Source of the DNA: Candidatus Aminicenantota bacterium
Lineage (GTDB): Bacteria > Acidobacteriota > Aminicenantia > Aminicenantales > Aminicenantaceae
Length of the DNA: 5,707 nucleotides
Assembly (NCBI GenBank): GCA_030614645.1
Contig: JAUWTR010000133.1
Coordinates: 1 to 5,707, forward strand
Reading direction: 5' to 3'
Positions 1 through 5,445 of the stretch are shown piece after piece. Position numbers and translations under genes: made by a program. Position 1 is the first letter of the stretch. The number at the start of each line of letters is the position of its first letter. Under the pieces are notes generated by a model. That model saw only the letters and a list, made by a program, of their open reading frames with translations, did no database searches and was not told the origin of the DNA.

Positions 1-477
1 AGCATTATGCAGGTTAAGAAGATTGTGGACCTTTCCCGAAAGACTGTGATCAAAAATTATTTTAAGCTTATTTTGCAAAAACTTTTCGATTTTTTTTGCC
101 TGCTCCAGGGTTTGAAGAGCCGAATGGTAATAGGCTTTGCCCAAGGGGCCGACTCCCAGTTTGACTCCGCCAAAATAGCGGATGGAAATAAGCAAAAGAG
201 AATAAAGATCAAGATGATGGATGGCATTTAAAATCCTTACTCCTGCGCTCCCGGAAGGCTCCCCATCGTCAGAGTATTTTTCCTCTTTTGCATAGATCCG
301 GTAAGCGTAGCAGTGATGGGAGGCATCATGATACTTTTTTCTTACAGATGCAAGGATCTCCTCTGCCTGCTTTTCCTGCACCACCGGATATACCTGGCCG
401 ATAAAAATCGAACCTTTTTGCTTAAATTTTGATTCATAAAATTCTTTAACAGTTAAAATCTTAGCTGGCTCTATCAT
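1..477 (-). CDS. yigZ: YigZ/IMPACT family protein (UPF0029), 3' end cut by window
   Basis: The 159 visible codons run without a stop to the left edge. Residues 54-59 (HHCYAY), 70-79 ([10 protein letters not shown]) and 100-116 ([17 protein letters not shown]) are the signature blocks of the N-terminal YigZ/IMPACT (UPF0029) domain. Family members are usually a little over 200 residues with an EF-G domain V-like C-terminal domain; about 50 residues of that are missing here because of the window edge, not a lesion. The start is the ATG at 475-477, preceded by an AAGGA Shine-Dalgarno 9 nt upstream. The ATG overlaps the TGA of the uvrA remnant (ATGA), so the two are translationally coupled. YigZ proteins are cytoplasmic; their role is poorly defined, although eukaryotic IMPACT links the domain to translation control. 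Family assignment is secure; the biochemical role is not shown by this sequence. Confidence 0.93.
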   Translation of the reverse strand, partial: MIEPAKILTVKEFYESKFKQKGSIFIGQVYPVVQEKQAEEILASVRKKYHDASHHCYAYRIYAKEEKYSDDGEPSGSAGVRILNAIHHLDLYSLLLISIRYFGGVKLGVGPLGKAYYHSALQTLEQAKKIEKFLQNKLKIIFDHSLSGKVHNLLNLHNA

Positions 478-623
478 TTTAAGTATTCCTTAAGCACCTG
501 ACCTGTATATGATTCTTTTTCCTTTATTATCGTCTCAGGAGTCCCAGCAGCAATCAACCCTCCTCCTCTATCCCCGCCTTCAGGCCCAAGGTCTATTATC
601 CAATCCGCATTTTTTATTATATC
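474..623 (-). pseudogene. uvrA: 3' remnant of uvrA (excinuclease ABC subunit A), last 49 codons
   Basis: Read towards lower coordinates this frame gives [18 protein letters not shown], then [12 protein letters not shown] and finally [12 protein letters not shown] before a TGA. This matches the UvrA C-terminus, the part just after the HNL-D segment that follows Walker B of the second ATPase domain. A full UvrA is about 940 residues; only 49 remain. Immediately upstream the frame reads Pro-Pro-Cys and then a TAG stop (633-635), with no UvrA homology, and none of the rest of uvrA occurs up to position 5707. The fragment therefore lacks both ATPase cores and cannot act in nucleotide excision repair. 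Its reading frame and its ATGA overlap with yigZ are intact, which points to a recent break or an assembly join. Identity as UvrA is confident; why it is broken is inference. Confidence 0.85.
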
Positions 624-640
624 CGGGGGACACTAAACCG
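621..640. other. Junction where uvrA homology stops; possible mobile-element edge
   Basis: UvrA similarity ends at 623. The adjoining bases CCGGGGGACACTAAACC (623-639) are G-rich in an AT-rich setting and carry the TAG stop of the next ORF. The motif is reminiscent of the GGGGACAC-type ends I associate with REP/Y1-transposase elements in uncultured bacteria, but that is recollection and not a match I could test. GGGGGA (625-630) also finds a complement, TCCCCC, at 665-670. No target duplication can be judged, because the other half of uvrA is absent. Confidence 0.35.
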
Positions 641-866
641 GAGGCTTTAAAAAGGATAATATAATCCCCCAGATAAACACTATAACAAAAATGATATATC
701 CGGCAGTAATCACCCAGAAAAAGAGAATTACAAAACGAGTTGTTTCATCTTTTTTGTTTTTAAATTCTTCAATATCTTTTGGTAATCTCCCAAATATCTC
801 TTTACACCAGAATATACCAATAATAAGTATAGCGATGTTAATTAAATCTCCAAAAGAAATAAACAT
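633..866 (-). CDS. Small two-pass membrane protein, unrecognised (77 aa)
   Basis: I do not recognise this family. The protein has a hydrophobic segment at residues 5-21, a highly charged loop at 22-44 (KDIEEFKNKKDETTR) and a long hydrophobic segment at 45-73, so it should sit in the inner membrane with two spans. ATG 864-866 is preceded by a weak Shine-Dalgarno (AGGA, 4 nt spacing). It follows the 70-residue membrane protein by 18 nt and probably shares the prenyltransferase/protease transcript. Its stop falls within about 10 bp of the point where uvrA homology ends, so its C-terminus may be original or may have been created by the rearrangement. The region is AT-rich, and an ORF of this size could occur by chance; the tidy span-loop-span pattern and RBS favour a real gene. 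Confidence 0.5.
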   Translation of the reverse strand: MFISFGDLINIAILIIGIFWCKEIFGRLPKDIEEFKNKKDETTRFVILFFWVITAGYIIFVIVFIWGIILSFLKPPV

Positions 867-884
867 ATTATCCTGAATTATTTT

Positions 885-1097
885 TTATTCTATATAGCCT
901 GATACCATCTTCCAGGCAACAATTATCACAATCCCAATTCCTATGCCAAGGAAACATCGGATGCGAATCAAAGATGCCAGTTCCAAATTATCAGTAAAAA
1001 AGGAAAGTATAATACCTAATATCGCAATAATAAAGAACGCAAAAATACTGCAGCCAAGGACAGCTTTGGTGTTACTAAAAGGGGCTTTTTTTCTCAT
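885..1097 (-). CDS. Small two-pass membrane protein, unrecognised (70 aa)
   Basis: This is an unrecognised short protein that begins MRKKAPFSNTK, a positively charged amino end, followed by hydrophobic segments at residues 12-34 and 47-66. The charge pattern suggests an inner-membrane protein with the N-terminus in the cytoplasm and two spans. I chose ATG 1095-1097; an in-frame TTG at 1113-1115 would add six residues, and neither start has a clear Shine-Dalgarno. The gene begins 22 nt after the CPBP protease stop and ends 18 nt before the next small membrane gene, so it looks like a distal member of that operon. It shares the hexapeptide GIILSF with its neighbour, in non-equivalent spans, which is probably only hydrophobic composition. 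Confidence 0.5.
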   Translation of the reverse strand: MRKKAPFSNTKAVLGCSIFAFFIIAILGIILSFFTDNLELASLIRIRCFLGIGIGIVIIVAWKMVSGYIE

Positions 1098-1119
1098 ATC
1101 TGATATATACCACAATAGG

Positions 1120-1773
1120 TTACAGCGGAAAAGCTAAGAATATCAGCAGGTCCCAGAGGGTGTGGCTAATAATCAACATTATCACCGAGCGGTAACGGAG
1201 GTATAATACTCCCCAGAATAGGCCACAAACCGCTGCTGCTAAAACCAGCATGATATTTCCGCTGGAGATATGGATGCCGGCATAGAAAAACACCGCCATA
1301 ATAAGCCCCGGGAGGGAGCCAAACTTTTCTATCCATTTTCGCTGGAGAAATCCCCGCCAGAAGATCTCTTCACCTGGTCCGATTATAAAGACCATAAGCA
1401 CTGCTATCCGCCAGGTCGCTGCCCCCTGTTTGAAGCTGTAGACACGGCTAATATCCGTTTCTGCAAAGGAAAATATTATTTGGGAAAGTTCTTTCCCCGC
1501 GTAGAATACGGCATAAAGCAGAAGCGCAGAAAACAAACCTAGGATTATCTTTCGGGGCAGACCGGATTTTAAATCCTTTTTTAAAAGCGCAGGGTAAGAC
1601 CTATCACTTAGCAAGCTAAATGTAATAACAGCCGCAATATTAAAGCTCATCCACAACCAGAAGTCCACCGGCCCGAGCCGGCGAAGGAAAAACAACGGTA
1701 CAAAAAGGATAACTGCTGGAACAACAAGAAGGGTAGAACGAAAGATTTCCCAGGTGTTCTTGGGCGGGATCAT
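1120..1773 (-). CDS. CPBP family intramembrane metalloprotease (Rce1/Abi type)
   Basis: A 217-residue multi-span membrane protein with the conserved CPBP (PF02517) motifs in order: EExxxR at 135-140 (GPGEEIFWRGF), a histidine motif at 164-168 (YAGIH, with Tyr where Phe is usual) and HxxxD at 204-208 (SHTLWD). In characterised relatives such as Rce1, these Glu and His residues form the intramembrane protease site; other members act in bacteriocin immunity or membrane-protein processing. The substrate here is unknown. ATG 1771-1773 overlaps the prenyltransferase TGA as ATGA, implying translational coupling. ATG 1777-1779 (219 aa) and TTG 1813-1815 (231 aa) are alternative starts, and no start has a strong Shine-Dalgarno. 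All key residues are present, so the enzyme is probably active. Family call firm, function open. Confidence 0.9.
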   Translation of the reverse strand: MIPPKNTWEIFRSTLLVVPAVILFVPLFFLRRLGPVDFWLWMSFNIAAVITFSLLSDRSYPALLKKDLKSGLPRKIILGLFSALLLYAVFYAGKELSQIIFSFAETDISRVYSFKQGAATWRIAVLMVFIIGPGEEIFWRGFLQRKWIEKFGSLPGLIMAVFFYAGIHISSGNIMLVLAAAVCGLFWGVLYLRYRSVIMLIISHTLWDLLIFLAFPL

Positions 1774-2717
1774 CCCCATTTTAAGAGAAATTCCAACCAG
1801 ACTGCAGCTGTACAAAGCAGTCCAAAGATAAGATTATGCTGGGCAGTAGCCCCGTCTAAGATTACAAAATCCAGAGGCTGACGGGGTTTATGCCTGCGCA
1901 CAGCCCGCCCCCAAAGCTTAAAAACATGGGGCAGGGCCAGAATACAGAGCAAAAATGTCAGGGGCATAGGTTTTAGTTGAGAGATAAACAGCCGCGGAAA
2001 AATGATAAGGCTAATAACAATTGCTACTGAACCAAAAATCAGAAAAGCATAATAAGCAGCGGAAGCTTTATCTCCCAACAACCCTGCTATGGTTGCGATC
2101 TTTCTCTCTTTGTCCGAGGCAGCGTCTCTCCAGTTATTGGCATGAAGGATTGCACTCACCAGCATTGCCATGGGAACAGTCCATATTATAGGCAGCCAGG
2201 AAAATGACTGTGTCTGCACAACCCAGGCTCCTAAAGCTCCAAGTATGCCAAAATTAAGAAAAACCGCAAAGTCTCCCAGAGCATGATATTTAAGGGCCGC
2301 ATAAAACACCCCGATAAACACTCCTATGGCTCCGATTATCAGCAAGATAGTCCCGGTTAATAGTACAAGGACAATACCAAGGGCTGAGCCCACAATAAAA
2401 AGAAAAACAGAGCCAACAGCCGCTTCTTTAGTCGTGATCCAGCCGCGCACAATAGCACCGCTAACAGGTGTGACCATCTTGTCTAAGCCCCGTTTGTAGT
2501 CAAAAACATCACTCATCATATTAGCGGCTGAATGAAGTATTACCCTAGCGAACAGGGCAAGAAGGAAACGGAAAATATTAAAGGGGGCATTCCCGAATAC
2601 AACAGCCAGCGAGGTTCCGAATATCACAGGCATAGTAGATGCGGGCAGAGCCCAGGGCCGGACAGCTGTTAACCATTTCTTAAATAAGGACAATTGTTCT
2701 TGTTTAGTTTCATTCAT
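1770..2717 (-). CDS. menA: UbiA-family prenyltransferase, MenA-like (1,4-dihydroxy-2-naphthoate prenyltransferase)
   Basis: This 315-residue polytopic membrane protein carries both Asp-rich motifs of UbiA prenyltransferases. The first is N66xxxD70xxD73 followed by GLD (SAANMMSDVFDYKRGLD). The second is N194-N195-W-R197-D198-xxx-D202. The stretch YHALGDFAVFLNFG (144-157) and the C-terminal TAQHNLIFGLL (291-301) resemble MenA more than UbiA or heme O synthase. MenA joins a polyprenyl chain to 1,4-dihydroxy-2-naphthoate with loss of CO2 in menaquinone synthesis, at the inner membrane, using Mg2+ bound by these aspartates. Length is normal. The start is ATG 2715-2717; no good Shine-Dalgarno is visible, but the start lies about 17 nt below a predicted transcription start. 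No other men genes are in view, so prenylation of another aromatic acceptor cannot be excluded. Confidence 0.87.
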   Translation of the reverse strand: MNETKQEQLSLFKKWLTAVRPWALPASTMPVIFGTSLAVVFGNAPFNIFRFLLALFARVILHSAANMMSDVFDYKRGLDKMVTPVSGAIVRGWITTKEAAVGSVFLFIVGSALGIVLVLLTGTILLIIGAIGVFIGVFYAALKYHALGDFAVFLNFGILGALGAWVVQTQSFSWLPIIWTVPMAMLVSAILHANNWRDAASDKERKIATIAGLLGDKASAAYYAFLIFGSVAIVISLIIFPRLFISQLKPMPLTFLLCILALPHVFKLWGRAVRRHKPRQPLDFVILDGATAQHNLIFGLLCTAAVWLEFLLKWG

Positions 2718-2740
2718 AATGAAATTGTTTTCACATTGTT

Positions 2741-2770
2741 ATTCTATCAGAAAACCGAAGTGCCAATCAA
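2741..2770 (-). promoter_or_regulatory. Candidate sigma-70-type promoter for the prenyltransferase operon
   Basis: On the minus strand TTGATT (2765-2770) and TAGAAT (2741-2746) are separated by 18 bp, matching the -35 and -10 consensus at 4/6 and 5/6. Transcription would begin near 2734, giving a short leader of about 17 nt before ATG 2717. It is the best promoter-like pair in this gap, but the score is moderate and it overlaps the hairpin arm at 2757-2764. Confidence 0.45.
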
Positions 2771-2878
2771 TAATATTAATATCCAGGACTTCCCCCATTT
2801 TTTCTACGCTTCTACTTGCGAACAATTAATGAATGAGATAAAGTTCTTTTTGCGGGGGAGATAAATACTCGACTCCCC
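2757..2878. other. Structured gene-free block with potential alternative stems
   Basis: The 221-bp gap between the nucleotidyltransferase stop and the prenyltransferase start holds several complementary segments. GAAGT-CC (2757-2764, one bulged G) pairs with GGACTTC (2786-2792), with the palindrome ATATTAATAT (2773-2782) in the loop. GGGGAG (2855-2860) pairs with CTCCCC (2873-2878) across a 12-nt loop. TCCCCC (2791-2796) can instead pair with GGGGGA (2854-2859), which would break both local stems. GAGATAAA occurs twice, at 2835-2842 and 2858-2865. Neither strand shows a stem followed by a good T-run, so this is not a normal terminator. It may be a conserved intergenic repeat, an RNA element or chance structure. 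Confidence 0.35.
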
Positions 2879-2938
2879 TTTAAATGTATACAAATATACT
2901 ACTAGGAAAATCTTGTGTAAAATTATTGCTTTGTTTTT

Positions 2939-3469
2939 TTACATCTTGATTCTTTTTTTAAAATGCTCATATTTATCTTCCATGCCTTCTTTTTTTGACC
3001 ATTCCTTAATCTCAGTATAATCAACAACATGGCCTTTGACGATCATTAAGGCTTGAATAAGAGATTGCTGGTCATTCCAATGGTAATAAGCTGCCAGCCT
3101 ATCCATTACGCTATGGGTAGGAGTGAGCAGCTTAAGATATTGATTCTTTGAAATAATCTCATTAAATTCAATTATAGGTTTATTGCCAATAGCCAGAGGA
3201 GGAGCAGGAAAATCAATATAAAAATCAGTTTCAGGGTGTTTAAAAAAGCGGCCGTCTCGATAAAAGCCAGTACCTTGAAAAGCTTTTTCTAATTCTTTGT
3301 ATGAACTATAGGTGATAAAATCCAGATCAAAAGACTGGTACTTATTATCAGTATAAATTGAAACAACTGCTCCACCAGTAAGCACAGCATCAATATTGGC
3401 ATCCTTCAATATTTTCCCAACAATTGCTGCCAATTCTTTTAAAGCAGTTTCTTTTGTGATATCAATCAT
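2939..3469 (-). CDS. Small nucleotidyltransferase (DUF6036/AbiEii-like fold), partner of winged-helix protein
   Basis: This 176-residue soluble protein has the layout of a polymerase-beta-type nucleotidyltransferase: a GG pair at 32-33 (LTGGAVVSIY), the metal-binding DxD at D48 and D50 (SFDLDF) and a likely third catalytic acid, D86, in the strand FYIDF. The later TPTHSVMDRLAAYYHW (116-131) recalls the conserved D-R helix of DUF6036 and AbiEii proteins. Relatives transfer nucleotides to RNA, protein or small molecules, and several are toxins; the substrate here cannot be read from sequence. It is shorter than AbiEii (about 250-300 aa) and lacks a helical C-terminal domain. ATG 3467-3469 overlaps the upstream TGA as ATGA, with AAGGGA about 7 nt before it, so it is made together with the winged-helix protein. 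No HEPN partner is present. Active-site residues look intact. Confidence 0.8.
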   Translation of the reverse strand: MIDITKETALKELAAIVGKILKDANIDAVLTGGAVVSIYTDNKYQSFDLDFITYSSYKELEKAFQGTGFYRDGRFFKHPETDFYIDFPAPPLAIGNKPIIEFNEIISKNQYLKLLTPTHSVMDRLAAYYHWNDQQSLIQALMIVKGHVVDYTEIKEWSKKEGMEDKYEHFKKRIKM

Positions 3470-3792
3470 TTCTTATCCCTTCTTCGAGGACGGGTGCGCT
3501 GCCTGTAATACTTTTCCTTAATGAACTCAGGAAGATATTCAAAATTTCTTTCTAAAAGTTTTTTAACCTCATTTAAAAAGGGATAACGGGGATTCCATTG
3601 ATAAATTCTGACTTTTCCCCTTAGTCGGCTTACCAGCATTCCACCTTCTTCAAATTTGAATAATTGTTTTTGGATCATATTCAGGGGAATGGAGAAAATC
3701 CTGGAGATTTCTGTTGGATACCCTTCCTGGAAGACAAACAGATACATCAATACTATTTCTGCGGTTTTGCTTCCAAACAATTTTTCAAGCAC
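3466..3792 (-). CDS. Winged helix-turn-helix DNA-binding protein (ArsR-like), probable repressor of its own operon
   Basis: A 108-residue protein with a helix-turn-helix around residues 26-49 (PTEISRIFSIPLNMIQKQL) and a beta-wing at 51-67 (GMLVSRLRGKVRIYQWN). A motif of NPRYPFLNEVKKLL type follows, as in winged-helix domains that are often fused to or encoded beside nucleotidyltransferases. The C-terminus is strongly basic (RQRTRPRRRDKK), fitting nucleic-acid binding. The start is GTG 3790-3792 with AAGGTG 4 nt upstream; no nearby in-frame ATG is better. It is the first gene of a two-gene unit, overlaps the nucleotidyltransferase by 4 nt, and sits about 12 nt below the predicted transcription start of a strong promoter holding a 15-bp palindrome. 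By analogy with AbiEi, whose N-terminus is also winged-helix, it may be the antitoxin or autorepressor. It lacks AbiEi's C-terminal antitoxin domain. Confidence 0.8.
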   Translation of the reverse strand: MLEKLFGSKTAEIVLMYLFVFQEGYPTEISRIFSIPLNMIQKQLFKFEEGGMLVSRLRGKVRIYQWNPRYPFLNEVKKLLERNFEYLPEFIKEKYYRQRTRPRRRDKK

Positions 3793-3810
3793 TTTTCACC
3801 TTTTTATTAG

Positions 3811-3839
3811 GTTATAGCACCTATACTATAGGTTGTCAA
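3811..3839 (-). promoter_or_regulatory. Near-consensus sigma-70-type promoter of the winged-helix/nucleotidyltransferase operon
   Basis: On the minus strand a perfect -35 TTGACA (3834-3839) is followed after exactly 17 bp by TATAAC (3811-3816, 5/6 to the -10 consensus). An eight-A tract on the minus strand (3843-3850) lies just upstream of the -35 box, like an UP element. The predicted transcript would start near 3804, leaving a leader of about 12 nt that still contains the AAGGTG ribosome binding site (3797-3802). This is by far the strongest promoter signal in the window. Confidence 0.85.
3819..3833. promoter_or_regulatory. Palindromic operator inside the promoter spacer
   Basis: ACCTATACTATAGGT is a perfect inverted repeat with 7-bp arms around one central base, lying wholly between the -35 and -10 boxes. 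A dimeric regulator bound here would block RNA polymerase. The obvious candidate is the winged-helix protein encoded just downstream. The palindrome is directly visible; its use as an operator is inferred. Confidence 0.7.
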
Positions 3840-3969
3840 TGCTTTTTTTTAAATAACTTCAAAATTCTCTTCAATATTGGCTTTTTCTAGCCTGATTCTA
3901 TGAAATTCTCAATTTCTTGAGGAGTTCTTATTCAGAGTATATGTTTTTTCTAACAAGCGCATTTTATGT

Positions 3970-5349
3970 TTAAAAATCGTGGATCTTCATGCTGATGATC
4001 TTCTCGGGAGTAAGTTCTTTGCCTCTTTCCTTATACAGTTTTATGGCAAATTCAATATACTCCTTGTCCACATCATGGATCTTGAAAGAGATCAGCTGAT
4101 TCAAAGTGATGTCCTTCAGCCCGGCGGCATGCACACTTTTAACGTAATCAACCGTGACATCATGAATGTTTAAAGAGACCAGTTTATCTGCCGAAAGGGA
4201 TGTATAGCCGAGTTCTTTCATGTCCTTGATAAAGGCCGGCTCCACATCATGAATACTAAAGGATATAAGGGTGGGGATATCAAGATCTTTGACACCCAGT
4301 TTTTGAAAACCTTTTATATAATCGATATTGACATCATGAATGTGTAAAGAGATTAATTCTGAAACAGGAACATCTTTAAATCCCAGATCTGCCAGACTGT
4401 CAATATAGTCCAGATCTACATCGTGTATCTGGAAAGATACAAGCTCATCCAGAGAAATATCTTTAAAGCCGGCTTTATGCACACCGCGGATAAAATCCGG
4501 AGAAACATCATGAATGTTCAACGATATTATCTGGTCGATATCCACATCGGTGTATCCCAGATCTTTCAGCACTTCAAACTGTTTCAAATCAACATCATGG
4601 ATCTTTAAAGCTACAAATTTGTCCAGAGACAGATCCTTTAATCCCTGTTTGCTGATCTCGCGAACAAAGGGAATATCCACATCATGAATATTCAAGGAAA
4701 TGAGTTCTGAGGGAGATATGTCACTGTATCCCAGTTTCTTTAATTCTTTGATATAGTCAACTTCAACATCGTGAATACGGAAACTTATGAGTTTTGGGAT
4801 TGTTATATTCTTCAAGCCCTGGCTATGTATTTGACGGATGTAATCGATACTGACTTCATGAATAGCCATTGCCACCAGCTCAGAAAGCTCGACATCCTTA
4901 TAGCCAAGTTTGCGGATATCCTGAATGTATGCTTTGTTTACATCAAAGATGCAAAGGTGGAGCAGTTCTTTACTCTTAATCTTACCGAATCCTTCCTTGC
5001 CCAGAAAACCGATAAAAGCATCATTCGGAACAAATGAGAACGTGCCTCTGCCTCTATCATCTTCAAATTTCCCGTCAAAGCGAATGGTGCCGGCATCTCT
5101 TTCCAGAGTGAAGGTGTGCTCCTTATTCAGCTGCAGCCCTTTAAACTCTATTGTCTCCAAGCCGAAAGAGGTCATCGAGTCATGATCCGAGTCATCATTA
5201 AATATCATCAACCGGATTTGAATCCTGTTTTCTCTGATCTTTGCAGACCAGTCACCGGTGAGACTTTTACCTTCTTCCACAGCGTACAGGGTAGACACGG
5301 CCAATAAAAGCAAAAATATGATCCCTGTCTTAAAAACTTTTCTTTTCAT
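3970..5349 (-). CDS. Secreted protein with 29-residue IHDV repeats (standalone form of the M56/BlaR1-associated repeat region)
   Basis: This 459-residue protein starts with a signal peptide: basic residues 2-7, a hydrophobic core at 9-22 and likely cleavage after TLYA (23). Residues 30-120 form a beta-rich domain containing FTLERDAGTIRFDGKF (80-95) and GRGTFSFVPNDAF (100-112). This pattern, followed by GY...L-IH-V repeats, is familiar from C-terminal parts of M56/BlaR1-like proteins and their standalone relatives; no peptidase domain is present here. From 134 to the end are twelve IHDV-type motifs. ATG 5347-5349 has a strong GGAGGA site (5355-5360) about 5 nt upstream. It follows the DUF4097 gene by 96 nt without a clear terminator, so the two may be co-transcribed. 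It probably acts in the periplasm or at the cell surface, perhaps as a protein-binding scaffold; the molecular role is unknown. Confidence 0.85.
   Translation of the reverse strand: MKRKVFKTGIIFLLLLAVSTLYAVEEGKSLTGDWSAKIRENRIQIRLMIFNDDSDHDSMTSFGLETIEFKGLQLNKEHTFTLERDAGTIRFDGKFEDDRGRGTFSFVPNDAFIGFLGKEGFGKIKSKELLHLCIFDVNKAYIQDIRKLGYKDVELSELVAMAIHEVSIDYIRQIHSQGLKNITIPKLISFRIHDVEVDYIKELKKLGYSDISPSELISLNIHDVDIPFVREISKQGLKDLSLDKFVALKIHDVDLKQFEVLKDLGYTDVDIDQIISLNIHDVSPDFIRGVHKAGFKDISLDELVSFQIHDVDLDYIDSLADLGFKDVPVSELISLHIHDVNIDYIKGFQKLGVKDLDIPTLISFSIHDVEPAFIKDMKELGYTSLSADKLVSLNIHDVTVDYVKSVHAAGLKDITLNQLISFKIHDVDKEYIEFAIKLYKERGKELTPEKIISMKIHDF
3973..4950 (-). repeat. Eleven 29-codon (87-nt) tandem units in two alternating types
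   Basis: Ile of the IHDV-type motif occurs at residues 134, 163, 192, 221, 250, 279, 308, 337, 366, 395 and 424 of the secreted protein: ten intervals of exactly 29. The last motif, at 456, has three extra residues (ERGKELTPEK region). Units alternate. Type A ends in LGYxD....ELISLNIHDV, type B in GLKDI....LISFxIHDV, giving a 58-residue super-repeat. The DNA copies have diverged, so the periodicity is clearest in protein. Confidence 0.92.
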
Positions 5350-5354
5350 TTTTA

Positions 5355-5360
5355 TCCTCC
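5355..5360 (-). promoter_or_regulatory. Strong Shine-Dalgarno of the IHDV-repeat gene
   Basis: GGAGGA on the minus strand lies 5 nt before ATG 5347-5349 and is the best ribosome binding site in the window. It fixes the start of the secreted repeat protein ahead of the signal peptide. Most other genes here have weak sites, so this protein may be made at a comparatively high level. Confidence 0.8.
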
Positions 5361-5445
5361 ATGTGAAAAGTATTTTATTATCTATTACACAGTATCACTG
5401 TTATTAAGGGGAATGGTTGCAATAAATATTTATTAAATTGTAATC

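Noticed and set aside
7..231. Plus-strand 74-codon ORF.
   Set aside because: It is antisense to the well-supported yigZ reading frame, with no recognisable protein motif.
2741..2800. A short minus-strand ATG ORF of 19 codons (starts MGEVLDINIIDWHFGFL) in the gap before the prenyltransferase.
   Set aside because: It has no Shine-Dalgarno, overlaps the candidate promoter and hairpin, and is too short to support; better treated as part of the structured block.
2855..2878. GGGGAG/CTCCCC hairpin considered as a terminator for the nucleotidyltransferase operon.
   Set aside because: In the minus direction it is followed by CGCAAAAAG, not a T-run, and the plus strand has only TTT and no gene to terminate.
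3908..3921. Stem CTCAA/TTGAG with a 4-nt loop downstream of the IHDV-repeat gene, and a weaker GGCT/AGCC stem at 3879-3892, considered as terminators.
   Set aside because: The stems are only 4-5 bp, AT-rich, and lack a T-run in the minus direction.
3973..4950. Regular 87-nt DNA periodicity considered as a CRISPR array or satellite repeat.
   Set aside because: The period is a multiple of three, runs in one open frame, and the units encode a conserved protein motif with diverged DNA.
3979..5307. Several plus-strand ORFs of 61-88 codons across this interval.
   Set aside because: They lie antisense to the IHDV-repeat gene, recur with its 87-nt period, and show no family pattern or ribosome binding site. 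They are shadows of the repeats.
5389..5434. Inverted repeat ACAGT-ATC-ACTGT (5389-5401) and palindrome AATAAATATTTATT (5421-5434) upstream of the IHDV-repeat gene.
   Set aside because: No convincing -35/-10 pair accompanies them, and short AT-rich palindromes are common by chance in this composition; kept only as a note.
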